From contig DATHMK010000083.1 of assembly GCA_035487155.1 (NCBI GenBank), positions 1 to 64,000 on the forward strand: DNA of 64,000 bases, read 5' to 3'. Made by a program: the position numbers and the translations under genes. Shown in pieces: positions 8,903-18,187 of the stretch. Below the pieces are notes generated by a model, which did no database searches, was not told where the DNA came from, and worked only from the letters and a program-made list of their open reading frames with translations. The stretch is from DAIDKA01 sp035487155. Lineage in GTDB: Bacteria > Pseudomonadota > Gammaproteobacteria > Steroidobacterales > Steroidobacteraceae. Within the stretch, counting starts at the first letter, position 1, and each line of letters starts with the position of its first letter.

Positions 8903-9904
8903 CTAGCCTCTGGCGGTGCTGGTGAGGACGCAGGCCGCGGTGATCAGCAGATTCACCAGCGACAGCGGCAGGCAGAACTTCCACCCCATCGACATGATCT
9001 GGTCATAACGGGGGCGCGGCAGTGCACCGCGCAGCAGGATGAACAGCATGATGAAGATCAGGGTCTTGAGCGCGAACCAGATGAAACCCATGAAGGGCAG
9101 CTGCTGTGCGAACGGGCCGTGCCAGCCGCCGAGGAACAGGGTCGTGAGAAGCGCGGACACCACGACGACGCCCACATACTCGGCGACGAAGAACATGCCG
9201 AACTTCATGCCCGAGTACTCGGTGTGGTAGCCGGCCACCAGTTCCTGCTCGGTCTCCGGCTGATCGAAGGGAAAACGGTGCACGCTGGCGACCGCGGCGA
9301 GGGCGAAGGTGAGGAAGCCGCAGCACTGCGGGACGATGAACCAGAGGTGCCGTTGCGCCTCGACGATGCGATCCAGCCGGAAGGATCCCGTCTGGATGAC
9401 GACCCCCATCACGGCGATGCCCATGAATACTTCATAGGAGAGCATCTGGGCTGCCGAGCGCAAGCCGCCGAGCAGGGCATACTTGCTGTTGCTCGACCAG
9501 CCTCCCAACATGGCGCCGTACACCCCGAGCCCGGCGAGCGCCAGGAACAGCAGTACTCCCACGTTCAGGTCGGGCGCCACGCCCCACCCGGGGGCCACCG
9601 GGATCACGATGAACACCAGCAGGGTCGTGGTCATGGCCAGCAGCGGTGCAAGCAGGAACACCGGGCGATCCACGAACGCCGGCACCCAGTCTTCCTTGAA
9701 GAAGATCTTGATCATGTCCGCCATCACCTGCAGCAGGCCGAAGGGCCCGACGCGGTTGGGGCCGTAACGGTCCTGCCACAGCGCGAGCAGCCGGCGTTCA
9801 CCCCAGATCAGCATGGCGGCCACTGCCACCAGTCCTAGCAGCAGCACCACTGCCTTCACGCCATCGATGAGCGCGGCCATGACCGGTAATGTCGCGGCGT
9901 TCAT
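8903..9904 (-). CDS. nuoH: NADH-quinone oxidoreductase subunit H
   Basis: A membrane subunit of complex I that forms most of the quinone-access chamber. The product is 333 residues with about eight helices (E. coli 325). Conserved stretches are GERRLLALWQDRYGPNRVGP near residue 33, KIFFKEDW, and in the cytoplasmic loop FPFDQPETEQELVAGYHTEY with the invariant Glu residues. The ATG at 9904 overlaps the nuoG stop by 4 bp. An upstream extension would lie in nuoG. Confidence 0.97.
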   Translation of the reverse strand: MNAATLPVMAALIDGVKAVVLLLGLVAVAAMLIWGERRLLALWQDRYGPNRVGPFGLLQVMADMIKIFFKEDWVPAFVDRPVFLLAPLLAMTTTLLVFIVIPVAPGWGVAPDLNVGVLLFLALAGLGVYGAMLGGWSSNSKYALLGGLRSAAQMLSYEVFMGIAVMGVVIQTGSFRLDRIVEAQRHLWFIVPQCCGFLTFALAAVASVHRFPFDQPETEQELVAGYHTEYSGMKFGMFFVAEYVGVVVVSALLTTLFLGGWHGPFAQQLPFMGFIWFALKTLIFIMLFILLRGALPRPRYDQIMSMGWKFCLPLSLVNLLITAACVLTSTARG

Positions 9905-12642
9905 GTGCCGGCGCCTCGGGCAAGCGTGACGGTCGCGCCGGCACGGAACCACGGTGACCCCGGCAGGCCCACGGGCAGCCCAACTGTCCCGCGCGGCAGA
10001 TCCGACCTGCGCCGCACCGGCAGGAGCACGCTCTGCCCCGGCAAGGACACTTGGAGGGTCGAGTTTTCCGCAGCCTCCAGGACGTCCGCATCCTGCGGGT
10101 GCAGTGCCACGTAGGCGGCCGGGATGAGGACGGCAACCGCAGCGGCCCGCGCCGACAGCTCCTCGCTGCCGAAGATGTGGTTGAAGGGCAGCACCTGCCA
10201 CTCGGCGGTGCGCGCGACGAACGGAGCCGGTATGGCCTGAGCGTACTGCGCCACGCCTGCGGCGGCCGGTTCGATCAAGCGGATGCCCGGATCCCCGCCT
10301 TGCAGGTGGCCGCCGACCTCGTCCTGGAACTTGTTCCAGGATTGCGGAGAGTTCCAGCCCGGTGCCCAGGCATAGGGAATCAGGGCGCTGGGCCGGGTCC
10401 CCGCCTGGGTGCCGTTGTGGCCCTCCATCGAGAAGGCCAGCGCCGTTTCCGCATCCTGCGGCTGGCGCGGCTCATGCACCGACTGATTGGCGCGCATGGC
10501 GGTGCGCCCGCTGTAGCGATGCGGCTCGCGCGCCAGCTTCAGTCCGCCGAGACGGAATTTCGCATTGGGCGCAGCGCCCACGATCTCGCGCAGAGCCGGC
10601 GCCGCCTGCGCCACGGCGGCCGTGAGCTGGTCAAAATGCCGACTCGCGCTCCTCAGCCCGCGCACCCGCAGATCATCCAGCCATTCCCAGGACTGGCGCA
10701 TGAGACTGTGCGGATCGTAGTAGCCCGGCTCATAGACCTTGAAGTAACGCTGGGCGCGACCCTCCTGGCTCACCACCGTGCCATCGCTTTCGGCGAAGGA
10801 GCCCGCCGGCAGCAGCACCTCGGCCCGGGCGCTGGTGGCATGGCTTTGATGATCGAGCACGATGAGCCGCGACCGGGCGAGCAGGGCGTCGACCCGGGTG
10901 CGATCGGCACGGCGATACAGATCATTCTCCAGCACCACCACGGTATCGGCCCCGCCGCGCTCGACGCTGGCAAAGGCGGCCTCCAGATCGCGGCCCGCCT
11001 CACCGGCGGTGAGCAGCGCGAGCCCCAAGCTGTTGACCTCGGGCACGATCAGGCACAGCTCGCCCTTTTGGCCGCGCCCGTGTAAGGCCAGTGCCACGTT
11101 GGCGGCCGCCTGGGCCACTGCGAGGGAGCCGGCCCCCGTGCCCGAGACGATCAGCGGCTTCCTGGCGGCCGCGAGGGCGCGGGCGATGTGCTGCGCCAGT
11201 TCGGCAGTCGCGGCATCCAGCCCCGGCACGGCAGGTGCCGCGGCATCCAGCGCATGGGCCACGGCGAAGCCGAGCCGCGCAATGTCATCCGGCGTGGCGC
11301 GCAGGGTGGCCGCGGCGACATCATCCAGACGGGTGGCGGCCATGCTGAGGATGAACACGGGATGTTTTTCGTGCTGGCCGATGTTGGCGCGCGCCTCGCT
11401 CTCCCACTCCGGCACATGCTTTTCGGCGGCCAGGGCCGCGGTCTTGCCCTGCGCGCTCTGACGCAGCGCCAACGCGACGCGCGGGGCGGTGTTGGTGACA
11501 TCCTCACCGAGCACCAGTACCGCATCGGCATCTTCGATGCCGCGCAGGCTCGCCGCCGGCAGCGGGCTGCTGCGCAGGATCCCGACCACACCACGCACCC
11601 GCGCGGCCTCATCACCCGCATGTCCGTCGTAGAAATTCTGGGTTCCCACCAGTTCCCGCAGCGCGAAGTTGGATTCCAGCGAGGCCCGCGGTGAGCCGAT
11701 GCCGATGACACCGCGTGCGCTCTTGAGCAACTGGTCCGCCGCTGCGAACGCCTCCTCGGCGCTCACGGCGACCAGGCTCCCCTCGCGACGCAGCAGCGGC
11801 TGACGCGGACGGTCCTTGCGATTCACGTACCCATAGCCGAAGCGGCCACGGTCGCACAGGAAGTAGTGGTTGACCGAGCCGTTGTAGCGGTTCTCAATGC
11901 GCCGCAGTTCACCATAGCGTTCGCCGGGGGAAATGTTGCAGCCCACCGCGCAGCCCTGGCAGATGCTGGGTGAGAACTGCATGTCCCATTTGCGGTTGTA
12001 GCGCTCGCCATGGGTCTTGTCGGTGAACACCCCGGTGGGACAGACCTCCACCAGGTTGCCCGCGAACTCACTCTCCAGCAGGCCATCGGCGGTGCGCCCG
12101 AAATACACGTTGTGGGCGGCGCCGTAGACATCCAGGTCCGTGCCCCCGGCATAGTCCTTGTAGTAGCGCACGCAGCGATAGCAGGCGATGCAGCGGTTCA
12201 TTTCATGATTGATGAAGGGGCCGAGGTACTGATTGCGGTGCGTGCGCTTGGTGAAGCGGTAGCGACGCGCGGCATGCCCGCTCATCACCGTCATGTCCTG
12301 CAGATGGCAGTGACCGCCTTCCTCGCACACCGGACAATCGTGCGGGTGGTTGGTCATCAGCCACTCGATGACGCTGGCCCGAAACTGGTGCGCCTCCTCA
12401 TCGGCAATGGAGATGCGGGCACCCTCGACCGTGGGCGTCATGCAGGACATCACGATGCGCCCGACCTTGTCATTGGCATCCCGATACTGCTTGACCGCGC
12501 ACTGCCGGCAGGCACCGACGCTGCCCAGCGCCGGGTGCCAGCAGAAGTAGGGGACATCCAGACCCTGCGACAGACAGGCGTGCAGCAGGTTGTCCTGGGT
12601 GCCCACCTGGTACTGCTTGTCGTCGATGTAAATCGTTGCCAC
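9901..12642 (-). CDS. nuoG: NADH-quinone oxidoreductase subunit G
   Basis: The largest peripheral-arm subunit (913 residues; E. coli 908), carrying one 2Fe-2S and several 4Fe-4S clusters. N-terminal cluster ligands are visible in CWHPALGSVGACRQC (2Fe-2S), HPHDCPVCEEGGHCHLQD (4Fe-4S, His-ligated) and CIACYRCVRYY. A further CQGCAVGC set, completed by a Cys about 27 residues later, matches the extra N7 cluster seen in E. coli- and Thermus-type NuoG. The C-terminal two thirds is a degenerate molybdopterin-oxidoreductase fold. It overlaps nuoH by 4 bp and lies 19 bp after nuoF. Confidence 0.96.
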   Translation of the reverse strand: MATIYIDDKQYQVGTQDNLLHACLSQGLDVPYFCWHPALGSVGACRQCAVKQYRDANDKVGRIVMSCMTPTVEGARISIADEEAHQFRASVIEWLMTNHPHDCPVCEEGGHCHLQDMTVMSGHAARRYRFTKRTHRNQYLGPFINHEMNRCIACYRCVRYYKDYAGGTDLDVYGAAHNVYFGRTADGLLESEFAGNLVEVCPTGVFTDKTHGERYNRKWDMQFSPSICQGCAVGCNISPGERYGELRRIENRYNGSVNHYFLCDRGRFGYGYVNRKDRPRQPLLRREGSLVAVSAEEAFAAADQLLKSARGVIGIGSPRASLESNFALRELVGTQNFYDGHAGDEAARVRGVVGILRSSPLPAASLRGIEDADAVLVLGEDVTNTAPRVALALRQSAQGKTAALAAEKHVPEWESEARANIGQHEKHPVFILSMAATRLDDVAAATLRATPDDIARLGFAVAHALDAAAPAVPGLDAATAELAQHIARALAAARKPLIVSGTGAGSLAVAQAAANVALALHGRGQKGELCLIVPEVNSLGLALLTAGEAGRDLEAAFASVERGGADTVVVLENDLYRRADRTRVDALLARSRLIVLDHQSHATSARAEVLLPAGSFAESDGTVVSQEGRAQRYFKVYEPGYYDPHSLMRQSWEWLDDLRVRGLRSASRHFDQLTAAVAQAAPALREIVGAAPNAKFRLGGLKLAREPHRYSGRTAMRANQSVHEPRQPQDAETALAFSMEGHNGTQAGTRPSALIPYAWAPGWNSPQSWNKFQDEVGGHLQGGDPGIRLIEPAAAGVAQYAQAIPAPFVARTAEWQVLPFNHIFGSEELSARAAAVAVLIPAAYVALHPQDADVLEAAENSTLQVSLPGQSVLLPVRRRSDLPRGTVGLPVGLPGSPWFRAGATVTLARGAGT

Positions 12643-12661
12643 GTCGCTTAACCCTTTTGCC

Positions 12662-13951
12662 TCAGGCCACGGCTTGCGCGGCCGGCGTCACGATGCCGGC
12701 CTGGAATTCGTCGCGGAAATACTTGATGGCCGACTGCAGCGGCTCGACCGCACCTGGCGCATGAGCGCAGAAGGTCCGGCCGGGGCCCAGGAATCGGCAC
12801 AGCTGCTCGAGCGTCTCCAGGTCGCCGGGCTGGCCCTCGCCGCGTTCCAGCGCCGTGAGCAGCTTCACGCTCCATGGCAGCCCGTCACGGCAGGGGGTGC
12901 ACCAGCCGCAGGATTCGCGGGCGAAGAACTCTTCGAGATTGCGCACCACGGAGATGATGCTGCGGCGGTCGTCCACCGCCATCAGCAGGCCGGTGCCCAT
13001 GCGACTGCCGGCCTTGGCGATGGTGTCGAAGTCCATGGCCAGGTCCAGGTGCTCGGGCATCAGGAAATCGGTCGATGCGCCGCCGGGCAGCCAGCACTTG
13101 AGCTTCAGGCCCTGCTGCATGCCGCCGGCATGTTCCTCGAGGATTTCGCGCGCCGACACCCCGATGGGTAACTCCCACAGTCCCGGACGCCGGACCCGAC
13201 CGCTGACGCCGTAGAGCTTGGTCCCCGAGTCCTTGCTCTTGCCCTGCGAGAGGGCATGGAACCACTCGCTGCCGCGCAGCACGATGTGCGGGATGTTGCA
13301 CAGGGTCTCGACGTTATTGACCACGGTGGGCTTACCCCATAGGCCCGCGATCTGCGGGAACGGGGGCTTGGAACGCGGGCGGGCCCGCCGGCCCTCCAGC
13401 GAGTTGATGAGCGCGGTCTCCTCGCCGGGTATGTAGCGGCCGGCGCCGCTGTGCACGAAGAGCTCGAAGCTCCAGGGCGAGCCAAGGATGTTGGCACCCA
13501 GGTACCCCGCGGCCTTGGCCTGCACGATCGCCTGCTTCAGGCGCTCGGCGGCCAGCACGTACTCGCCGCGCAGAAAGATGTAACCGCAGCTGGCCTGGAT
13601 GGCATAGGCCGCGACGATCATCGACTCAACCAGCTGATGGGGTGCGCCTTCCATCAGCAGCCGATCCTTGAAAGTGCCCGGCTCCATCTCATCGGCATTG
13701 CAGAGCAGGTACTTCTCGCGCGGGGCGCCTTCGCCCATGGGCACCAGGCCCCACTTCACGCCCGTGGGAAAGCCGGCGCCGCCGCGGCCGCGCAGGTTGG
13801 CGTCCTTCACCAGGTGGGTCACCTCCACGGGCTGCAGCTCCTTGAGCGCCTTGCGCACGGCCGCGTAGCCTTCCTGAGATTCGTAGCCGCGAAGGTCGGG
13901 TGGTGCGCCGACATTGACGCGGTAGGTGAGGGGAGTGGTATCGGCCGTCAT
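12662..13951 (-). CDS. nuoF: NADH-quinone oxidoreductase subunit F
   Basis: The NADH-oxidising subunit that binds NADH, FMN and the N3 4Fe-4S cluster (429 residues). Visible motifs are the glycine-rich LRGRGGAGFPTGVKWG near residue 54 (NADH/FMN site), GAGRYIPGEETALINSLEG (FMN), and the cluster ligands ESCGWCTPCRDG near residue 345, with a final Cys in the C-terminal region. The ATG overlaps the nuoE stop by 4 bp. With NuoE and NuoG it forms the dehydrogenase module. Confidence 0.97.
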   Translation of the reverse strand: MTADTTPLTYRVNVGAPPDLRGYESQEGYAAVRKALKELQPVEVTHLVKDANLRGRGGAGFPTGVKWGLVPMGEGAPREKYLLCNADEMEPGTFKDRLLMEGAPHQLVESMIVAAYAIQASCGYIFLRGEYVLAAERLKQAIVQAKAAGYLGANILGSPWSFELFVHSGAGRYIPGEETALINSLEGRRARPRSKPPFPQIAGLWGKPTVVNNVETLCNIPHIVLRGSEWFHALSQGKSKDSGTKLYGVSGRVRRPGLWELPIGVSAREILEEHAGGMQQGLKLKCWLPGGASTDFLMPEHLDLAMDFDTIAKAGSRMGTGLLMAVDDRRSIISVVRNLEEFFARESCGWCTPCRDGLPWSVKLLTALERGEGQPGDLETLEQLCRFLGPGRTFCAHAPGAVEPLQSAIKYFRDEFQAGIVTPAAQAVA

Positions 13952-14442
13952 GGGTAGCGCTCCAGCAGGCGCGCGATGTCCTGCGGGCTGACACCAAAAT
14001 GGGTTTCATCATTGACCATCAGGGTCGGACCCCGATCGCAGGCGCCCAGGCAGCAGATCGGCAGCAACGTGAAGCGGCCATCCGGGGTCGTCTGCCCGAA
14101 GCCGACGCCCAGCTGTCTGCACAGCTCATCCCGGACCTCCTCGTACCCGGTCAGGAAACACGCCACGCTGTCGCAGACCTTGATGACGTAGCGACCCACG
14201 GGGCGGCGGAAGATCAGGTTGTAGAAGGTGGCCACGCTTTCCACATCCGAGGCGGGGATCCCCAGCACCCCACCGATCGCGGGTATGGCAGCATCCGGCA
14301 CCCAGCCGTGGCGCTTCTGCACGATCTTCAGCGCCCCGATGCTCGCGGCCCGCGGGTCCGCGTAGTGGCCCATCTCCTCCTCGATGGAGGCGAAGTCATC
14401 GACGTGCAGGGAAAAGCTTTGAGTTGCGGCGGCGATGCTCAT
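13948..14442 (-). CDS. nuoE: NADH-quinone oxidoreductase subunit E
   Basis: A thioredoxin-fold 2Fe-2S protein (cluster N1a) of the NADH dehydrogenase module, 164 residues (E. coli 166). The four ligands are in CDSVAC (only one of the two Cys is expected to bind) and CCLGACDRGP. The family HGWVPDAAI motif is near residue 47. The ATG at 14442 (MSIAAAT) fits the family length, while the open frame to 14481 would overlap nuoCD. The gap to nuoCD is 7 bp. Confidence 0.95.
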   Translation of the reverse strand: MSIAAATQSFSLHVDDFASIEEEMGHYADPRAASIGALKIVQKRHGWVPDAAIPAIGGVLGIPASDVESVATFYNLIFRRPVGRYVIKVCDSVACFLTGYEEVRDELCRQLGVGFGQTTPDGRFTLLPICCLGACDRGPTLMVNDETHFGVSPQDIARLLERYP

Positions 14443-14449
14443 GGTCTTC

Positions 14450-16228
14450 TCAGCGGTCCACGTCGGCCATGACGAAATCAATGGAGGCCAGGTGCGCCAC
14501 CAGATCGGGAATCATGCGACCGCGCACCACCTCAGGGAGCATCTGCAGATGCGGAAAGCTCGGTGTGCGGATGCGGGTGCGATAACTCATGGTGTTGCCA
14601 TCGCTGGTAAGGTAGTAGCTGTTGATGCCCTTGGTGGCCTCGATCAGCTGGGTCGACTCCCCCGGTGGCATGACCGGTCCCCAGGACACGGCGAGGAAGT
14701 GCGTGATCAGGGTTTCGATGTCCTTGAGCATGCGCTCACGTGGTGGCGGACAGGTCAGCGGGTGATCGGCCTTGTAGGCTCCGGCGGGCATATGCTCGAG
14801 GCACTGGCGGATGATGCGGCAGCTCTGACGCAGCTCCTCGACCCGCACCGTGCAGCGGTCGTAGGCGTCGCCGTTCTTGCCCACCGGAACTTCGAACTCG
14901 AAGTGCTCGTAGCCTGAATAAGGACGCGCCTTGCGGTAGTCGAAGGCACAGCCGGTGGCGCGCAAGCCGGCACCCGTGACACCCCATTCGAGCGCCTGCG
15001 CGGTGTTGAAGGGCGCGACGCCGATGACGCGGCCGCGCAGGATGCTGTTTTGCACCGCGGCGGTCACGTACTCCTCCAGGCGCGGCCGAAACCAGTCCAG
15101 GAACTCGCGGACCTTCACATCCCAGCCCTTGGGCAGATCGTGCGCCACGCCGCCGATGCGGTACCAGGCCGGGTGCATGCGAAAACCGGTGACGGCCTCG
15201 ATCACGTCGTAGGCCTTCTGCCGGTCGGCGAACATGAAAAACACCGGCGTCATGGCGCCCATGTCCTGCAGGTAGGTGCCCAGGAACAGCAGGTGCGAGG
15301 TGATGCGGAAGAACTCCGACATCATGATGCGGATGGTCTTGACGCGATCCGGCACTTCGATCCCGGCGAGCTTCTCCACCGCCAGCACATAGGGGAGGTT
15401 GTTCATCACCCCGCCCAGGTAGTCGATCCGGTCGGTGTAGGGGATGAAACTGTGCCAGGACTGGCGCTCGGCCATCTTCTCCGCGCCCCGATGGTGGTAG
15501 CCGATGTCGGGCACCGCATCGACGATCTCCTCGCCATCCAGCTGCAATACAATCCGAAACGCTCCATGCGCGGAGGGGTGATTCGGCCCGAGGTTCAGGA
15601 ACATGAAGTCCTCGTCCTCGTTGCCGCGCTTCATCCCCCACTCCTCGGGTTTGAACTCCAGCGCGGCCTGCTCCTGATCCTGGCGCAGCTCGGTGAGCAG
15701 GTAGGGGTCGAACTCGGTGGCCCGCGCCGAGTACTCCTTGCGGCCCGGATGTCCCTGCCAGTAACGCGGCAGCAGAATGCGCGCCAGGTGCGGGTGACCT
15801 TCGAAGCGGATGCCGAACAGGTCCCAGGTCTCCCGCTCGTACCAGTTGGCGTTGGCAAAGATTCCGACAATGGATTTGAGCGCGGGATATTCGCCCAGCA
15901 GTGGCACCTTGAGGCGTACCTGTCCTGAGTCTGCCGCTCCACAGCGCTCGATCGCGAGCAGGTGGTAGAACACCGTGAAATCCGCCGGCGGCAGTCCCTC
16001 GCGATGCCGGCGCATGCGCTCATCGATCGCCTGCAGGTCCAGCAGCATGCTGAAGGGCCGTGGCAGCGAGTTCTTCAGAAACTGCAATACCGCATCGCGA
16101 TCCTCCGCCGCCACCCATACCGTGGGCACGTCGTCCGTGGTGATCTGGCGCACGAAGCGGTTCTCGCCAAAGCGCGCATACAGCTCGCGCAACACCTCGG
16201 GCAGCACCGGGGGGGATCCGTCGGCCAT
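14450..16228 (-). CDS. nuoCD: NADH-quinone oxidoreductase fused subunit C/D
   Basis: One 592-residue polypeptide joins NuoC (about 1-185; NANWYERETWDLFGIRFEGHP and LLPRYWQGHPGRKEY motifs) to the 49-kDa subunit NuoD (about 205-592; NLGPNHPSAHG, DIGYHHRGAEKMAE, SMDWR-type C-terminus). NuoD lines the quinone site with NuoB; its catalytic His and Tyr regions are recognisable. A fused NuoCD is the state in E. coli and Pseudomonas, while many other proteobacteria keep the genes separate. That supports a gammaproteobacterial host. It starts 3 bp after the nuoB stop. Confidence 0.97.
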   Translation of the reverse strand: MADGSPPVLPEVLRELYARFGENRFVRQITTDDVPTVWVAAEDRDAVLQFLKNSLPRPFSMLLDLQAIDERMRRHREGLPPADFTVFYHLLAIERCGAADSGQVRLKVPLLGEYPALKSIVGIFANANWYERETWDLFGIRFEGHPHLARILLPRYWQGHPGRKEYSARATEFDPYLLTELRQDQEQAALEFKPEEWGMKRGNEDEDFMFLNLGPNHPSAHGAFRIVLQLDGEEIVDAVPDIGYHHRGAEKMAERQSWHSFIPYTDRIDYLGGVMNNLPYVLAVEKLAGIEVPDRVKTIRIMMSEFFRITSHLLFLGTYLQDMGAMTPVFFMFADRQKAYDVIEAVTGFRMHPAWYRIGGVAHDLPKGWDVKVREFLDWFRPRLEEYVTAAVQNSILRGRVIGVAPFNTAQALEWGVTGAGLRATGCAFDYRKARPYSGYEHFEFEVPVGKNGDAYDRCTVRVEELRQSCRIIRQCLEHMPAGAYKADHPLTCPPPRERMLKDIETLITHFLAVSWGPVMPPGESTQLIEATKGINSYYLTSDGNTMSYRTRIRTPSFPHLQMLPEVVRGRMIPDLVAHLASIDFVMADVDR

Positions 16229-16231
16229 ACG

Positions 16232-16894
16232 TCAGACCGTATCCGGCGTGCGCAGCGCGCCCTGCGCCTGGCGCGCGGCGTGTTTCAGGTCCCGCTGCGC
16301 GGGCATCGGCGCACGGTGCACACCCTGATCGCCGATCACCCAGGAAAGCGGTCGGCGTTCGGCTGCGATTGCATTCTGCAACAGCATCAGGCCCTGGACG
16401 AACGCCTCGGGCCGCGGCGGGCAGCCCGCGACGTACACATCCACGGGCAGGAATTTATCCACCCCTTGAACCACGGAGTAGATGTCGTACATGCCGCCGG
16501 AGTTGGCGCAGGAGCCCATGGAGATGACCCAGCGCGGCTCGAGCATCTGCTCATAGAGCCGCTGCACCACCGGTGCCATTTTCATGAAGCAGGTTCCCGC
16601 CACGACCATGACATCGGCCTGCCGTGGTGAAGCGCGGATCACCTCGGCACCGAAGCGCGAGATATCGTGCACGCCGGTCAGCGCCGTCGCAAACTCCACG
16701 TAACAGCAGGAGAGCCCGAAGTTGAAGGGCCACAGGGAATTCTTGCGGCCCCAGTTGATGAGGTCATCGAGCTTGGCAAGCACGATGTTCTTGCGCACCG
16801 CCTGCTCGATGACGTAATTGTCTTCCTGATTGACACCCGCCGGCGTGGGCGCGCGGCCCCTGGCAGGATCGATCCGGGTCAGCGTGTATTGCAT
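16232..16894 (-). CDS. nuoB: NADH-quinone oxidoreductase subunit B
   Basis: Binds the terminal 4Fe-4S cluster N2 that reduces ubiquinone (220 residues, E. coli 220). Cluster ligands appear in LSCCYVEF (tandem cysteines near residue 62), GSCANSGGMYD near 128 and AGCPPRPE near 158. The C-terminal tail after about residue 190 is charged and not diagnostic. Spacing is 9 bp from nuoA and 3 bp to nuoCD. Confidence 0.97.
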   Translation of the reverse strand: MQYTLTRIDPARGRAPTPAGVNQEDNYVIEQAVRKNIVLAKLDDLINWGRKNSLWPFNFGLSCCYVEFATALTGVHDISRFGAEVIRASPRQADVMVVAGTCFMKMAPVVQRLYEQMLEPRWVISMGSCANSGGMYDIYSVVQGVDKFLPVDVYVAGCPPRPEAFVQGLMLLQNAIAAERRPLSWVIGDQGVHRAPMPAQRDLKHAARQAQGALRTPDTV

Positions 16895-16903
16895 TTCGGG
16901 TAC

Positions 16904-17287
16904 CTAGATCCTTTTCACTTCCGCGCCGCGCCTGCTGCCCGGGGCCCAGTTCAGAGCTCCCACGCGCCACAGGTAAAAGAGTGCCGCCAGCAGTACCGCG
17001 ATGAAGGTCGTGGCCATGGCGAATCCCGCCCAGCCGTTCTGCCGCACCGCGACCGCCCAGGCATACAGAAACACGGCCTCCAGATCGAAGATGACGAAGA
17101 ACATCGCCACCAGGTAGAACTTGGCCGGCATCCGCAGCAGCGCCGTGCCCACCGCGACCGCGCCGGACTCGAAGGGCTCCTGCTTCGCGCGTCCATGACT
17201 GCGTCCCCCGAGCAGGTAGGAGGCCCCGAGCATCAGGCCCACCAGCCCGAGCACCGCAACGACGTAGACCGCAAGTTCCCAATCCAT
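16904..17287 (-). CDS. nuoA: NADH-quinone oxidoreductase subunit A
   Basis: The first gene of the complex I operon. It encodes a 127-residue, three-helix membrane protein (E. coli 147). The loop between helices 1 and 2 has the family pattern KQEPFESG. Helix 2 has FFVIFDLEAVFLYAWAV, containing the conserved Asp-Leu-Glu. The ATG is at 17285-17287. The 168 bp upstream separate it from the divergent pgl gene and must hold the nuo promoter. Confidence 0.95.
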   Translation of the reverse strand: MDWELAVYVVAVLGLVGLMLGASYLLGGRSHGRAKQEPFESGAVAVGTALLRMPAKFYLVAMFFVIFDLEAVFLYAWAVAVRQNGWAGFAMATTFIAVLLAALFYLWRVGALNWAPGSRRGAEVKRI

Positions 17288-17455
17288 GCACCGACGCTAG
17301 CTGCGATGAGCCATCGGAGATTGTGCGTGCGTGCTGTGCGGGCACTCGTATTCATTGTGTCCGGCGCGCAGGAGGACTTGGCCGTTGCGTTCAAGAAATG
17401 CGCGCGCGGCTCAAGAACGCCCGATGCCATCCACGCTAGAGAAGGCTCTTTGCCA
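17288..17455. promoter_or_regulatory. divergent intergenic region nuoA / pgl
   Basis: This 168-bp gap separates two divergently transcribed genes, so it should carry promoters for the 15-kb nuo-rpiA operon (leftward) and for pgl (rightward). I could not find a convincing sigma70 -35/-10 pair on either strand, and no clear inverted repeat stands out. The call is positional only. Confidence 0.4.
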
Positions 17456-18178
17456 ATGGAGTCTTCAGTCATGACGAATGCGAACGTGGAAATCAAACGC
17501 TTTGAGAGCGCGCCTGCGCTGGCGGCGCGGGTGACGGGCGATATTGCCTTGCAACTGGCCCGTGCAATCGCGGATCGCGGGCGGGCGAGCCTGCTGCTCT
17601 CCGGTGGCCACTCGCCGATCGTGCTGTTCGAACAGTTGCGCGCGCAGGTGTTCGATTGGAACCGAGTGTCAATTGCGCTGGTGGATGAACGCTGGGTGGA
17701 GACCACCGACTCAGGCAGCAATGAACGAATGGTGCGCGAGTCCTTGTTGCGCGACCGGGCAGCCGCGGCGCGTTTCGTCGGCTTGAAGAATCCGGCGGCG
17801 ACGCCCGAACTGGGCGCGATCGTGGCGTGGAATGCCCTGGCGAGCATCCCGCGGCCCTTTGACCTCACCGTGCTGGGCATGGGCGATGACGGACACACGG
17901 CATCGCTGTTTCCCGCCTCACCGAATCTTAAGCAGGCGCTGGATCCGCAGGCGCCGGCAGGTTGCATCGGCATGTGGTCGCCAAGCGCCCCGCATGCGCG
18001 GCTGAGCCTGAACCTGAAGGCGCTGCTGGACTCGCGGCGCATCCTGATCTTCATCCGCGGTGAGGCCAAATGGCGCACCTATGCCGCCGCCTGCGGCCCG
18101 GGCCCGGTCGAGGAGATGCCGCTGCGTGCGGTGCTGCGTCAGCAGCAGGTGCCGGTCGAGGTGGTCTGGGCACCCTGA
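17456..18178 (+). CDS. pgl: 6-phosphogluconolactonase
   Basis: Hydrolyses 6-phosphogluconolactone, the second step of the oxidative pentose phosphate pathway, in the cytoplasm. The product is 240 residues from ATG 17456 or 235 from ATG 17471; both have a purine-rich stretch upstream and the choice is open. Family motifs are LLLSGGHSP near residue 46, VDERWV near 76 and LGMGDDGHTASLFP near 140, the last holding the catalytic Asp/His region. It ends 9 bp before the convergent KirBac gene. It is not linked to zwf, which lies 22 kb away, but belongs to the same pathway. Confidence 0.94.
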   Translation: MESSVMTNANVEIKRFESAPALAARVTGDIALQLARAIADRGRASLLLSGGHSPIVLFEQLRAQVFDWNRVSIALVDERWVETTDSGSNERMVRESLLRDRAAAARFVGLKNPAATPELGAIVAWNALASIPRPFDLTVLGMGDDGHTASLFPASPNLKQALDPQAPAGCIGMWSPSAPHARLSLNLKALLDSRRILIFIRGEAKWRTYAAACGPGPVEEMPLRAVLRQQQVPVEVVWAP

Positions 18179-18187
18179 TGGGTTGGG

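Noticed and set aside
16667..17455. Long upstream extension of the pgl frame
   Set aside because: It lies antisense to nuoB and nuoA and is His/Arg/Gln-rich, typical of a shadow frame in GC-rich DNA.
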